Counted from the first letter of the stretch, positions 1 through 11,912 are shown. The stretch: DNA of 64,000 nt from Heracleum sosnowskyi (GCA_030848705.1 CM061238.1:52677133-52741132); one strand, 5' to 3'. Translations and numbers: made by a program. Notes: generated by a model not told the origin, from the letters alone.

Positions 1-1295
1 TAACTTAGATCAAAGCCCAATCCTAACAACTAAGGCTATAACAAGCATAAACACCATTAATCATCCATAAACCTCATAATACTTCAAGGGTTTCAAGATT
101 TATACCTTCTCCAAGCTTGCTTGCTGCTATATTCCTTATGTAACCTTAGATCCTTGCTTAATACAACCTTTGGAAGCCACAAACTCAATATCCAAAAACA
201 AAACAAAATACAAGTTACTATTCATCGTTACTTTGTAAAATCCATATAAAATCGAAACACAAGAGTTTGGTTCTCAACTTTTTACCACACCTTCTACTCT
301 TCAAGGGCTTTCTTTTGAGTCCTACCTCATCACCAGGGGATGCTTTAAGCTCGACTTATTGACTTTCTAAGGTGAGTGGTCGAAACTGGAAAAGCAGGAT
401 AGTTTCTGTTCTCCGACTTGGGGAAGCGATTTGACTAGGCTAAACTCCTTTCTTGGCCATGAAATTATGAACGAATGTTTCCCATGGAGTGCAGAAGCTA
501 TGGTTACAATTTGGTGATTTAAGGATGGATAGAAATGGAGTTATGGATTTTTCTTTCCTTGATGCTTTTGCTGGGCAGAATGGGGGAGAAGAGAATTCTT
601 CTCTTTCTTTTTCTTTTCTTGTTTAATGGATAATGATGCTGATATTTTGTGGTAAAAAGGGGGGTGAGTCATCACCTTGGTTGCCTCATCTCTTGACACT
701 TGTCAAGCATGCACTGGCTCAGATAAAGTAACTTTACTGGTTCGTTTCCTTTCACGTGGATGATCCAAATATTGCATCCCTCGAATTAATCTTGTTACAT
801 GTTACTTCCATGTCTATATTTAATCCTGTAAATGTTGCCTTGTTCCTCTTGAAACGATTCGAAATATTTCCTAAAGAGCGAATAAAACTCTACGCGATTT
901 TCGCAGTGAATAGTAACTATTCACTATTCACTCCAACAATCGAATCCTTAAATCGACTTTAATAAAATAATAAAATTCCAAAATATTAAATCCTCAAATC
1001 CTCAATTTTAATATCTCATTTCTTGAATATAATAATATATAATTCGCTGCCCGGTCGAATACTATACCAAAATAAAATTTGGAATTTCTGAATTCCGATC
1101 GTCTTTGCATTCACTTATTTACTCTATAGATCACTAATATGACTTCGGAATATCCACACTACGTCTCGTACATAGGTGGCATAAAAAATTTTCTTAACCC
1201 TCAAAATCACTATTCATCCACCAATTCACTATTCACTGATGCACTTAATCATAATAAGAAAAGTTTTAATTTTACCAAAAATTCGGGTTATTACA
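1..1295 (-). mobile_element. Ty3/gypsy-like LTR end, partial
   Basis: Read on the minus strand, an LTR-like sequence starts exactly at 1295 with TGTAATAACCCGAATTTTTG and runs out of the window. It begins inside the accessory ORF of element A, so it was inserted there. It holds no convincing ORF, is AT-rich near the border, and has several GAATAGT/ACTATTC repeats around 900-1240. The start resembles LTRs of plant chromoviruses (Tekay/Del type), which is a recollection of family style rather than a match I could run. The second border and the target duplication lie outside the window, so a solo LTR and a full element cannot be told apart. Confidence 0.5.
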
Positions 1296-2265
1296 AAGGG
1301 TGTATCTCCTTATGTGGTGCTGCTAAGGCACTATCTCCCTCTACACTCACGGATGTCTGAATATTGGGTATAGGAGGGGAAGGAGGTTCGTTTATTGTTT
1401 CATTTGGCTCTTCCAAAGGCTCTTCGACCGTGGTTAGAGGTTGTGGGTTTGCAACCTCCTGGTCAGGAATGGCCACTGAGGGCTCTGGATCAACATCCAT
1501 TGGTTGTGGTTCAGGAGCCAGTTCAGGTTCAGGAATGTTACCTTGATTTACCTGTTCCCCTGGGGGTAGAAGTGGTAGGGGCACTGTTCTTAGATATTCA
1601 GTGAGAATAGTGGGTACCCCTGGAAGATAGTTGTTCTTCCTTATCAGAGCGGTTATGGCATTGCTCTTCATCTTCATACACTCCATGGTCTCCTCTTCGG
1701 CGAATGTCTCGCGCTCATCATCTGTTAAGATATCATTGAGAATTAGCTGTAGGAACCTAGGATAGAAACAAAGCACATCATCATCTATGCTTGTTCTTTC
1801 ATCCAGTGGTCCCATGCATATGATTACTTGATCAATCAGTAACCGTCCAATGTTAATACGCCTATTGTTGGCAATGGCAAACCCTATCTTTTGAAGAAAT
1901 AAGGGAATACCATGCAGATTTGTTAGCTTGGCAGTAAAAACATGGATTAGGGTATGAAAGAAAAAGTTCCATGCCTTTGGCAAGTAATGCTTCAAAAACT
2001 CTCCCACAAAGAAGTTAGGTTGTTGACTTCTAATGAGAGTGAAGAAAGCATGTATCTCCTCAGTTGTGGGATCCGGAACAAGGTTTTCTGTAGGAAAATG
2101 AAGTATTCTATTAAAGTCATGTTCCGTCACCCTTATTGTTCTGCCCCCTAGCACAACAAAACTGAAGGATCTCACATTATTCTCAGTTGTATCCGTGGCG
2201 GATGTGTACAACGCAGTCAATTGATCAATACAAAGGACCACGGGAGTACTCAAAGAATATGCCAC
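1296..2265 (-). pseudogene. Sirevirus A accessory ORF, N-terminal module, truncated
   Basis: An open frame of about 320 codons downstream of pol, matching the accessory ORFs at 41143 (element C) and 51149 (element B). All three share a helical N-terminal module with an FYPRFL/YYARFL-type motif; here CFYPRFLQLIL lies near residue 168. After residue 230 the protein turns rich in Pro and Glu. The last residues before the stop come from the inserted LTR at 1295, so the natural C-terminus is lost. Such third ORFs are called env-like in some Sireviruses, but I see no signal peptide or membrane anchor here, and the function is unknown. Confidence 0.7.
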
Positions 2266-2969
2266 TAATGAACGTGTGTTCAGAAATTCTGTCTTTCTGA
2301 AAAACTATCGAGAATATAAAATATTAAAGAATTTATTTCTTTCGATAGATTTTCTTTTATTTATCAAAAACTATCGAGATATATCCTTCGATAGATTTTC
2401 TTTTTATTTTTCAAAAAACCATCGAATATTTCATTCGATATATTTTTTGTCTAATACTCAGAAAATCCATCGAAAATCCTAAAAATCGATATTTTTGCTT
2501 CTTTTCCAATTCCTAAAACCTGTTCTTGTTTTAAGAATCATAAACTTTTATTTCCTGTCTAGTTTTAATTCTAATAAATCTTTTCAAATTTACCAAAATC
2601 AATTCTTAACAGAAAATTCACACTTTTCTTAGAATAAAATCAATTAAATATCATTAAGTGATATTAATCAATTAAAATCCAATCAATTATGCTGCATTAA
2701 TCTACAATGTTAAAAACAAAGTAAATTAATTCAAATTAAATAAATGCTAGAATATTTAGAACAAATATTAGCACTTAAATAATTTTTAGAATTAATAACC
2801 AATTAAATGCCAGAAGATATATCATCCATAATTATGACATAAAATTAGTATATTAATCCTAACTACGAGAATTGCTCCAGAAAATAAATTCACGAGTCCT
2901 AAAGATATAGAAATTCTTAAACTCATGTATTCACTAGGACTCTCTGCAGTTACTGACTTCTAATCAAAA
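2266..2969 (-). repeat. Spacer between pol and accessory ORF of A, with CYATCGAA motifs
   Basis: A non-coding AT-rich spacer. Between 2300 and 2490 it carries about nine copies of a short motif in both orientations: AACTATCGAG, TTCGATAGATTTTC, AACCATCGAAT, ATCCATCGAAA and similar. The same motif recurs in the LTR of this element at 9160-9400. No ORF or splice pattern explains it. Confidence 0.7.
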
Positions 2970-5900
2970 TCAATTAGAAAGATTTAACATCCCAAGTTCA
3001 CCAACCAGCTTATTGAAAGTGGATTCATCAAGCGGTTTAGTAAAGATGTCTGCAATTTGATCCTCTGTGGGTACAAAATGTAACTCCACAGTTTCATTCA
3101 TGACATGCTCTCGGATAAAATGATACCTGATGTCGATGTGCTTTGTCCTCGAGTGTTGCACTGGGTTGTTTGAGATTGCTATGGCACTTGTGTTGTCGCA
3201 AAATATTGGAATCTTTGTCAACAAAAGTCCATAGTCACGGAGTTGGTTTCTCATCCACAAGATCTGAGCACAACAGCTTCCAGCAGCAATGTATTCAGCC
3301 TCAGCTGTTGATGTGGAAACTGAATGTTGCTTCTTGCTATACCAGGAAACTAACCTTCTTCCAAGAAACTGACAGCTTCCTGAAGTACTCTTCCGATCAA
3401 TCTTACAACCTGCAAAATCAGAGTCTGTGTATCCAATAAGATCAAATCCTGTATCTTTAGGGTACCAAATTCCAAGATTTGGGGTCCCCTTAAGATATCT
3501 AAATATTCGCTTAACAGCTATTAGATGAGATTCTTTAGGATCAGACTGAAACCTAGCACACAAGCATGTTGCAAACATTATATCTGGTCTACTTGCAGTG
3601 AGATAAAGTAATGAGCCTATCATACCTCTGTAGCCTGTGATGTCAACCTTCTTACCAGTTTCATCCTTATCAAGCTTAGTGGCAGTTGGCATAGGAGTCT
3701 TTGATGTAGATGAGTCTTCCATTTGATACTTCTTCAGAAGATCTTTGATGTACTTGGACTGACAAATGAATATACCATCTTGTTTTTGGTATACTTTCAG
3801 TCCAAGAAAGAATGACAATTCACCCATCATGCTCATTTCATAACGACTCTGCATTAACTTAGCAAATCTCTTGCATAGATCATCATTAGTAGAACCAAAT
3901 ATTATGTCATCAACATATACTTGCACCAATATCAAATCATTTTTATGTTTTTTGACAAAGAGAGTTTTGTCTACGACACCTCTTGTAAAATCATTTTCAA
4001 GTAAGAATTCAGAGAGAGTGTCATACCATGTCCTTGGAGCTTGTTTGAGTCCATAGAGAGCTTTGAATAGAAAGTACACAAAGTCTGCCAGTTTTGAATC
4101 CTCAAAACCTGGAGGTTGTTCCACATACACTTCTTCTTCTAACTCCCCGTTCAGAAAAGCACTCTTCACATCCATCTGATATACCTTGTAATTGGAATGT
4201 GCAGCAAATGCCAGAAACATTCTGATGGCCTCAAGTCTTGCTACTGGTGCATAGGTTTCATCATAATCTATACCCTCTTCTTGAGAGTAACCTTTAGCAA
4301 CCAGTCTGGCTTTGTTTCTCGTTACAATGCCATCTTCGTCCAACTTATTTCTGAATACCCATCGTGTTCCAATAACAGATTTTCCCTTAGGCCTGGGTAC
4401 CAGCTTCCAAACTTTCTGCCTTTCAAACTGATTGAGTTCCTCTTGCATAGCAATCACCCAATCTGGATCATCTAGAGCATCTTCAACTTTCTTAAGTTCT
4501 GTTTCTGAAAGAAACCCAGAATAGTGACATTCATTTTGTGATGTTCTCCTAGTTCTCACTCCTGTGTCCGGATCACCAATGATCAAGTGAAAGGGATGAT
4601 CTCTATTCCATACCCTTTGTCTTAGCAGATGCGATATTGATGATTCTCCTTGTTCTAGATGTTGTGGAGTGTGACTAGTTGATCCTTCTCCTGCTCCCCC
4701 TGAGTTGTTGACGGTTTGATCTGATGATTCTGTTGACTGACTAGTGGATCCTGTAGAATTTTGAGGATCTCCACTTTGGTCACCACTTTGTCCAGAATCA
4801 TTATCATTATGATTATTATTAATAACTGTAACAACTTCAGGTACTTCTTCATTGTCAGAGAGATCTCCTGATAGATTTTCAAATACCAAGGATTCAGAGT
4901 TCTCTCCAGTTTGCAGGCCTGGTCTTTTGGTGTCGTCAAATGTTACATTAAAGCTTTCCAACACCTTCTTATATTCAATCACATATACCCTGAAAGCCTT
5001 AGATTCCAGAGAATAGCCCAGAAAAATGCCTTCATCTGCTTTGGCATCAAACTTGCCAAGATGTTCTCCATCTTTAAGTACAAAGCACTTTGCACCAAAC
5101 ACATGAAAGTACTTCAGTGTTGGTTTCTTGTTGGCCATTAACTCATACGGAGTCTTTTCATGATCTTTGTTGATCAGGGTTCGATTCTGAGTGTAGCAAG
5201 ATGTGTTCACTGCTTCAGCCCAAAAGTAAGTGGGAAGTTTTGATTCACTCAACATGGTCCTTGCTGCTTCAACCAAGGTCCTGTTCTTCCTTTCCACTAC
5301 TCCATTCTGTTGAGGAGTTCTTGGTGCTGAAAACTGTCTTGATATTCCTTTCTCTGAGCAGAAATCATTAAGAACTGCATTCTTGAATTCAGTTCCATTG
5401 TCTGATCTGATTGTCCGCACAGGTAGCTTAGCTTCCACTTCTATCTTCTTGATGTGATCAATGATTAGTTGTGTTGCTTCATCCTTTGATTGTATGAACA
5501 ACACCCACGTGTACTTGGAGTAGTCATCCACCATCACCAATGCATATCTATTCCTTGAAAGTGACATAACATTAACTGGACCAAATAAATCCATATGAAT
5601 CAGTTGTAATGGTTCAGTAATGCTTGTCATTCCTTTGCTTCCATGTGATGCTTTCTTCGACTTCCCTTTTTCACATGCTTCACATAGTCCCTCCTGATTG
5701 AATTCCATCAGGGGAAACCCTCTCACTAACTCTCTCTTTACCAAAGAGTTCATAGTTTTGAAGTTCAGATGTGAGAGCTTCTTGTGCCATAGCCAACTTT
5801 GTTCTGAAGATGCCTTTGCATAAAAACATGTAACTTCTCCTTCACTGGTAGAACTTAAGTCAGCTATAAACAAATTTCCTTTTCTCACTCCCAGTAGAGT

Positions 5901-6218
5901 AAGCTTCTCATCCTTCCTGTTGGTGATCAAGCACTTGTCCTTTCTGAAATCTACATTGTAGCCTTTATCACAGAACTGATTGATACTTAGAAGATTGTGC
6001 TTTAATCCTTCAACAAGAGAGATGTTCTCAATGATGACATTTCCAGCTTTCAATTTACCATATCCCGTAGTGAATCCTTTGATGTCATCTTCAAAGGTTA
6101 CAATCGGGCCGGTCTTCTTAACCACCTCTATAAGCAGGGACTCTTCACCTGTCATGTGTCTAGAACAGCCACTATCCAGAATCCACACAACCTTTGAGCT
6201 TTTAACCTTACCCTGCAA
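2970..6218 (-). CDS. pol: Sirevirus A pol polyprotein (PR-IN-RT-RNase H)
   Basis: An uninterrupted 1082-codon frame. The protease motif LDSGCSRHMTG is at residues 14-24. The integrase zinc finger has its H-H-C-C residues between about 145 and 182, and the catalytic triad is D210, D273 and E309, a D-D-35-E spacing. The reverse transcriptase YVDDIIFG lies near residue 768, and RNase H (FCDNTSAIAI and the SRTKHIDIRYHF segment) is near the end. All key residues are present, so this polyprotein could be functional. The first triplet is TTG; the frame probably has no start codon of its own and depends on fusion to gag (see the junction entry). Confidence 0.93.
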   Translation of the reverse strand: MQGKVKSSKVVWILDSGCSRHMTGEESLLIEVVKKTGPIVTFEDDIKGFTTGYGKLKAGNVIIENISLVEGLKHNLLSINQFCDKGYNVDFRKDKCLITNRKDEKLTLLGVRKGNLFIADLSSTSEGEVTCFYAKASSEQSWLWHKKLSHLNFKTMNSLVKRELVRGFPLMEFNQEGLCEACEKGKSKKASHGSKGMTSITEPLQLIHMDLFGPVNVMSLSRNRYALVMVDDYSKYTWVLFIQSKDEATQLIIDHIKKIEVEAKLPVRTIRSDNGTEFKNAVLNDFCSEKGISRQFSAPRTPQQNGVVERKNRTLVEAARTMLSESKLPTYFWAEAVNTSCYTQNRTLINKDHEKTPYELMANKKPTLKYFHVFGAKCFVLKDGEHLGKFDAKADEGIFLGYSLESKAFRVYVIEYKKVLESFNVTFDDTKRPGLQTGENSESLVFENLSGDLSDNEEVPEVVTVINNNHNDNDSGQSGDQSGDPQNSTGSTSQSTESSDQTVNNSGGAGEGSTSHTPQHLEQGESSISHLLRQRVWNRDHPFHLIIGDPDTGVRTRRTSQNECHYSGFLSETELKKVEDALDDPDWVIAMQEELNQFERQKVWKLVPRPKGKSVIGTRWVFRNKLDEDGIVTRNKARLVAKGYSQEEGIDYDETYAPVARLEAIRMFLAFAAHSNYKVYQMDVKSAFLNGELEEEVYVEQPPGFEDSKLADFVYFLFKALYGLKQAPRTWYDTLSEFLLENDFTRGVVDKTLFVKKHKNDLILVQVYVDDIIFGSTNDDLCKRFAKLMQSRYEMSMMGELSFFLGLKVYQKQDGIFICQSKYIKDLLKKYQMEDSSTSKTPMPTATKLDKDETGKKVDITGYRGMIGSLLYLTASRPDIMFATCLCARFQSDPKESHLIAVKRIFRYLKGTPNLGIWYPKDTGFDLIGYTDSDFAGCKIDRKSTSGSCQFLGRRLVSWYSKKQHSVSTSTAEAEYIAAGSCCAQILWMRNQLRDYGLLLTKIPIFCDNTSAIAISNNPVQHSRTKHIDIRYHFIREHVMNETVELHFVPTEDQIADIFTKPLDESTFNKLVGELGMLNLSN

Positions 6219-6411
6219 TCACAGATTGATTAAGCGGACTTTGGTACCCAAAATTGTTTGGGTCCTGAAGGTTTAGATGATTTAACAGGAGTAACATTCA
6301 ATTTAGTCTTACCCTGTTTGACATTCATAGTATCTGTGGATTTAACATTAACAGTGCTATTGCTACTATCAAACATCAACTTAAAATAAGCATGCATGAT
6401 GTTGTACTTAC
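6213..6411 (-). other. Gag-pol junction of A: gag stop, frame change, splice-acceptor-like site
   Basis: The gag end (GPKQFWVPK) stops just upstream of pol, and pol lies in the -1 frame. In the pol frame a TGA precedes pol directly (6221-6219), so simple -1 frameshifting in an overlap cannot connect them. A 3' splice-site-like ATTGCAG ends at 6213, directly before the in-frame pol codon GGT. A consensus donor GTAAGT starts at 6411 on a codon boundary of the open gag frame. Removing 199 nt would join the present frames. Elements B and C have comparable sites. No transcript evidence is available here. Confidence 0.4.
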
Positions 6412-8637
6412 ATAGCAACACTCTTTCTTTCCACAGGGTTCATGAAGATCAGGCATGTCAGACATGTTATGCATTTCAGAAGCATTAGCAGTTTCTACTT
6501 TAACCTTTTTACATGCATGTGTAAGGTGTCCAGCAGAATTACAAATAGTGCACAACTTCCTAGATGCAATGGGAGAAAATGGAACCATTTCCTGATTAAC
6601 AATCTTCTTCTTCCCATTCCTGTTATTTTTAACATTACTAACTACGTCACCTACTTCAGTTTTAGGTAAATCAGGTTTAGGTAATTCATTTTTTACTGAT
6701 TTCCTAGGCAACTTAGTCTTTACCTCTTTTTCCTTCAACAAATCCTCCTCAAGCAATTCTTGTCTTATGAAAAGGTCATCCTCATGAAAAAGTGGTGGAA
6801 ACGGCTTAACAAAAACTGGACAATCAACATTCTTAAGAACATGTGGAGTATTCCTTTTGACAACTGAAAATGTCACAGGGAATTCCACAATCTTCTTACC
6901 AGCTTTCTTGTTATAGTCAAATCCTATAGCAGTTTTATTCTCTATGGCCTGAGTATCAATGATTTCCTTAGCCACTAGAGCGGAATTCTTAAAAGCATTT
7001 AGCTTCAAATCTAGATCTGAAATCTGCTTCCTGAGGATAGTCTCTATCTCAGCATTACACATGACCTTGTTCTCTAAGTACACATTCTTTTGCTTAAGAT
7101 CTTCTAATGTTACAGCTACAAGCTCTAGTTCTTCATTTTTAGATTCTAACTTTTTAATCTTAAGAACTAGTTTAGCATTTTCCATTTCTGATGCTAGCAT
7201 GCTTGTGTGTACATTACACAATTCTACACTAAGATCTTGCACAGTTTTCTTGTACTCAGAATTAGACATATCAATTGTAGTTAAGATAGGTACCTGAGAT
7301 GATTGTGGTGATTCCTCTGAAGAGTCAGCCATTAGAGCAACATTTACATATTCCTCCTCTTCATCCGAATCAGTATCATCCCAGTGCTTTCCCTCTGCTA
7401 TATAAGCTTTCCCTTTCTGCTTTCCAGAGAATGCCTCCAATTGCTGTTTAAGCTTGGCATTCTCTTTCTTCAACTCATCATAAGAATCCTTCTTTCCATG
7501 GACATCTTTCATGTCTCTCGCTTGACGAGGCTTCCGGCATTCAGTGGCGAAATGCCCTAACTCATTGCAGTTGTAGCATCTTGATTTGCTTCTATCAATC
7601 ATGCCAGTCTTGTAGCCTCCCTTAAAGCCTGTACTAGGTGTATAATTGCTCTTCTGGAATCTGTTGGTTGAACCCTTGAACTTGTACTTAGGGTTTCTCT
7701 TGAAACGAATGTGACTAAACTTTGCAGCTAAGTACGCCATGGTTTTGTCTTCCATTTTCTCAAGCTCTTCTAGGGTGTAGTAATCACTTTCATCAACACC
7801 CAGATTCACAGAATCCATTTCTGCTTCTATTATCACCTCCTTTCCAGCTCTAGGGGTTTGAACCTGAATCTCAGAAGTTATTGGTTCATCCACTACAAGT
7901 GCTGCTGATCTCACAAGTGCATTGTGCTTGTTCTCCACTGTCCCTGATCCGTAGATTATCACCCTTTGTTCATGTTCCATCTCATAGGTCTTCAACTTGC
8001 CATAGATCATCTCTAATGACATCTTTGTGAAGTCAATTATTTCCCTAATGGATGATGACTTGTGTTCTACATGATGGGGCAGCGTCATCATGAACTTCCT
8101 GTTTGATTCTCTCAGTGGATAGGTCTTTCCTTTCATTGCCAATTCATTGAGAAGCTTAGTATATTTCTCAAAGACCTGAGTTATACTTTCTCCTGGCAGT
8201 GACCTAAACGCTTCGTATTGAGAAGTCAGAATGTCCAATCTGTTTTCCTACACGTCTTCAGTTCCTTCCATTATCAAGTTAATGGTATCCCACATATGTT
8301 TCCCGCTTGTACAGTTCATCAACTGATAGCTCATTTCCTTGTCTGCGGAGTCCGCCAATATCAACATTAAACCGGTGTCCAATCGAATCAGTTCTTTGTC
8401 AGAATCTGTATATTCAGTAATATCCTTAGGTTGGGTGCCTTGAGGAATCCTGCTACCATCAGGGGCTGTAGATTCACTAACTGGTTTCATTGGCACAAAC
8501 GATCCGTTCTCTAATATGCCAATATACAACGGATTAGATGCCTTGATAAATAACAGCATCTTCATCTTCCACAAACCGAAATCATCTCTAGTAAACGGGG
8601 GAACTTTAATACCAGCGGTTGTCTTTGGAGCACTCAT
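6230..8637 (-). pseudogene. gag: Sirevirus A gag, one amber stop and one frame break
   Basis: Gag starts at the ATG at 8637, 147 nt after the PBS. It reads as a UBN2-type copia gag until a TAG at 8247-8249, where element C has an Arg codon in the matching segment. It then continues in the same frame from 8246 to 6376. The CCHC knuckle CYNCNELGHFATECRK lies around 7580-7530, followed by long coiled-coil-like stretches rich in Glu, Lys and Leu (about 7450-6960), a usual feature of Sirevirus gag. The conserved C-terminal FWVPK end is in another frame (6421-6230), consistent with a one-base loss near 6412 by comparison with C. Confidence 0.85.
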
Positions 8638-8783
8638 GGTTTCTGAAAATTTCAAATTGTTTAAAATTCAAGAAATTCCAATTAAATGAAAAAATTTGAA
8701 AGTTAAAAAATTTGCTTCGAATTTTCACGCTACGTTTGATTTTGGTCTCATTCACCGGATCTGATTTGTATATCAATCAAGTA

Positions 8784-8795
8784 GCTCTGATACCA
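8784..8795 (-). promoter_or_regulatory. Primer binding site of A (initiator tRNA-Met)
   Basis: On the minus strand TGGTATCAGAGC lies two bases after the LTR end (CCTAACA at 8804-8798). This 12-mer is the standard plant copia PBS, complementary to the 3' end of initiator tRNA-Met. It fixes the inner LTR border and the orientation of the element. Confidence 0.9.
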
Positions 8796-8797
8796 AT

Positions 8798-9870
8798 TGT
8801 TAGGTCCAAAGTATCGTAGAAGGGGGGGTTGAATACGATATTCACAAATAATTCAATTTCGTTCGCGGATTAATCATTCAGTTCTATAACGAAATCAAAC
8901 ACACCAAACCAAACCAAGATTCGGGGAATATATCTTTTTATAAATATAAACCTCGAGGGGTGCTACAATTTCTAATCCGTAGATTAGCTTCAATGAGTTC
9001 TAGGTTATTCACAATCAATACAATGAAAGAGTTTAAGCAGAATTAATTTCTATGGTATTTTCTCTCTGGCTCAATCTCTCTCTCCGTAATTGCTTCTTTG
9101 TGAATGAACCTGATTGAGGAAGACATTGCCCCTCTCTTAGTAATTGTAGACTTAGTTTTAGAAAACTATCGAACCTCAATTGTAGAAACAATCTTGGCCG
9201 TCCAATTCTCATCAACCTGTCCAACAAAGAATACTTTTCACCTGCTCCTTAATTAAAAACCATCGAATGAATTAACTTTATTCACCATTCGATAGTTTTT
9301 AAAACAAAACTATCGAATACTAAATAAAGATAAAATGGTTTTCAATTGATTACTTTAAAACACATTCGATGGTTTTCTAAGATAGAAAAACCATCGAATC
9401 TTTTTCTTTTCTTTTATCTTTTAATCCATACTCCTGAGCTCCTGGGTGTTTAAGTAAGATACTGTATCACTTTCTTTTGAGACGATAAAACAACTTGATC
9501 TTTTCAGTGCCGTCAACTAGTGCAACTGGTCTGGTTCACAGATGAATAACACTTGATCAATTCTTCTTCTATGTCTTGAATTTTAATGCTTCTGATAAGT
9601 CCCTTGTCATTCTGGTTGCTTCAATTAAATCACTGGAATCCCGTGGTACTTAACCCTAAATCATTCACATACTTCTGTCGTCTTGAAAGTCTTGTTTCTT
9701 TTGCTGTCACTGAGGCTTGAACATTTTCATGAACTTCTTTCCGTGACCTGTTTACGGACTTCAAGAATACATAACGTATTTTGATTTTTTGAGTTTACCT
9801 TTTCTTCTTTGATTCTGGATTCCTGTACTTCTGTTAATACTATTGTATGTCTTGTCCTTTGTTGAGTTGT
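8798..9870 (-). repeat. 5' LTR of Sirevirus A
   Basis: The inner border is sharp (TGTTAGG on the plus strand at 8798, next to the PBS). A run of G after GTAGAA at 8821 matches the CCCCCCTTCTAC segment near the LTR ends of B and C. Between 9160 and 9400 there are about six copies of the ACYATCGAA motif in both orientations. Further out, the segment around 9710-9780 resembles the U3 of the C LTR. The outer border is uncertain by about 100 bp, and the partner LTR lies outside the window. Confidence 0.65.
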
Positions 9871-9989
9871 AGTTATCTCTTTTACATCTTATGTTACATT
9901 ATGCTTTACAATCATGTACAACTTATTTGTTACATTATATAATGCATATGATATTAGACTTTTAAACTAATTAATTAATTACATGTAAG

Positions 9990-11912
9990 CTATAATAAAT
10001 TAGAATGTACCTTGACTGATTTCTTCAATTTGTACTCTTGTTCCAAAATTTCTTTTGGCTCAAATATTTCAGCAACAGTAAAACTATGTAATCCTTCCTT
10101 GAGATTATAAGCATTCAATCGTAACTTAAACACTATATCTTTTTCAAATAATCCTTCAAGCTCTTTTGGAACATCATTGTTGTCTAAAGATAATTTATTC
10201 ACTATCTTATTTGCTGATGTGTCTAGCTATGGTTCTGATATATTGTTGAATAGTACAAAAGTTGTATCTCCCGTCTTATCCTTAACTTTTATTTGTATTC
10301 TAAACTTGTATAAACACACAAATCATAGTAAGATTAATATATGCATAAACAAAATATAAAATAAAGTTATTAAATTAATTTCTTACATGATAAGAGGATG
10401 GTCAATAATTTCGTTGCAAGGCTTGCATCTATAATGTCCCTCAAAAAAGTCCAACTTTGTGGAGCATGTTTTACAGGCAGTATAGTACCAGTTATGGGTA
10501 TTATCAATCCCAAAAATCTCAGCTCTTACCGTAACAATTTGTTCCTCTAGTAATATGATTAGAGTATAAATATGATAACAAAAATAACATTGATAATAAT
10601 TGACGTCAAGTGCAAGGTACGTAAAATAAATTAACTAAACAAAAAATGTGCAAAATTAACCTTTAGGTCTTCACTCCACTCTCTGCTTCCAGCAATTCCT
10701 CGATGTTCATCCTATTAATAAACATTTTTTCCTCTGGCGACATTATGGGGAGAGAGTCTCCACTGATTTGCAATTTAGTAGAGAGGTGAGCAAATCTCTC
10801 TCTCAGGGATGACACATACGGTGTATCCAGATTTGTATAAATTTTACTATTTCTTGTGGTAGAAAAGCTAATTGTATCTGCATATAAGAGTAAATAAATG
10901 GTTAAAAAACTAATATAAGAATTAAATCAATAATATCAATGAAACAAATATTTGTATAATATCTAATGATATTCGTTCAATCGAGATAAGATAGATTTAT
11001 ATATGTGCACTTTCTAAAACTATATATTATAAAAACATTAATAAAGATAATTACTTTTAAATTTTTTAATCTGGGTAGATGTGACAATTATTATATATGG
11101 TCCACCATCCTCCTTGTATAAATTTGTATCAACCATCTCGGCCAACTTTTCCCACAAAGTTATGGTACTGGTGATGGAGCTATTTAAGAAAAAAATTAGA
11201 ACAAATTAAATAAGTAAAAACAAATAAATTGGGGTAACCAAAGAAGTAATATAAAATTACAAGAACAATAAAAAATAATTAACAGTTATATTAAAATTAA
11301 TATAATGCATAACTTACTAATTTGTGACAATTTTGAGATCTTTTTTTTTTCAACCGCCTTTGACAACTTCAATGTCACCCAAGTAGGTCAAGCAGCCCAC
11401 AACATCTAAATCAACATAGAAAAAATAATATTAGAACATGATAGTTTGAATTATAACTTATATAATAGTATTACTTATATATTACTCTAATATATTACTG
11501 CATCAAAAACCTGAGAGTATGTTGGTGTCATTAATACGTGCATCAATCAAATCCGGACATATGAACTGAAATCCATGCAGTGATATGTTGACGATGCCTT
11601 CTTCCAATCTCTTAGGCAACTTTATGCGTATGAAGAGCAATTTAGACCCATGTCATAGTGGTCTATATTTCCCTGTACTTGAAACAACTTTCGGATTTTT
11701 GATGTTGTACACGGAGCCTTCCTCTAAAAGATTTTTGAGCCGAGAGACCAGAATCTTCGGGATCGTAGCATGGATCAAATTTTCCTGTCAAAAGCATGTC
11801 AAGACTGATCAGTTCTTCAGTATTTCGATTGACAGATTCCCACATTCCACATTCTACACACTCGTACTCTTATCATCCAGGTATAGTTGTCGTCGTTCAA
11901 AGCATCAAACAT
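9990..11912 (-). pseudogene. RPA70-like single-strand DNA-binding protein, decayed
   Basis: Successive minus-strand segments read as a replication protein A large subunit. The start at 11912 (MFDALNDDNYTW, then IRVRV) leads into DBD-A with HATIPKILVSRLKNLLEEG and VYNIKNPKVVSSTGKYRPL. DBD-B pieces follow at 11400-11340 (DVVGCLTYLGDIE) and 11180-11060 (ITLWEKLAEMVDTNLY, GPYIIIVTS). DBD-C lies at 10540-9990, with its zinc ribbon CKTC/CKPC near 10470-10410 and the end NDVPKELEGLF. Segments are separated by intron-like AT-rich gaps. Breaks are a frameshift near 11770, a TGA near 11650 and a TAG near 10232. Proteins of this type occur as host genes and as Helitron cargo; I found no Helitron ends. 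Confidence 0.72.

Larger units (their letters stand above)
1296..9870 (-). mobile_element. Sirevirus A (Ty1/copia), 3' end missing
   Basis: A Ty1/copia element on the minus strand. In order from the right it has an LTR ending at 8798, an initiator-Met PBS, gag, pol, a spacer and the start of an accessory ORF. That ORF is cut at 1295 by another LTR. The accessory ORF after pol and the long CCHC gag place it in the SIRE/Maximus (Sirevirus) lineage. The outer end of its 5' LTR near 9870 is estimated by comparing its layout with the LTR of element C, not from a target duplication. Pol is open, but gag has a stop and a frame break. Confidence 0.85.

Noticed and set aside
2266..2969. 3' LTR of Sirevirus A directly after pol
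   Set aside because: The stretch shares only the short motif with the LTR at 8798, has no purine tract or TG start, and is followed by the accessory ORF.
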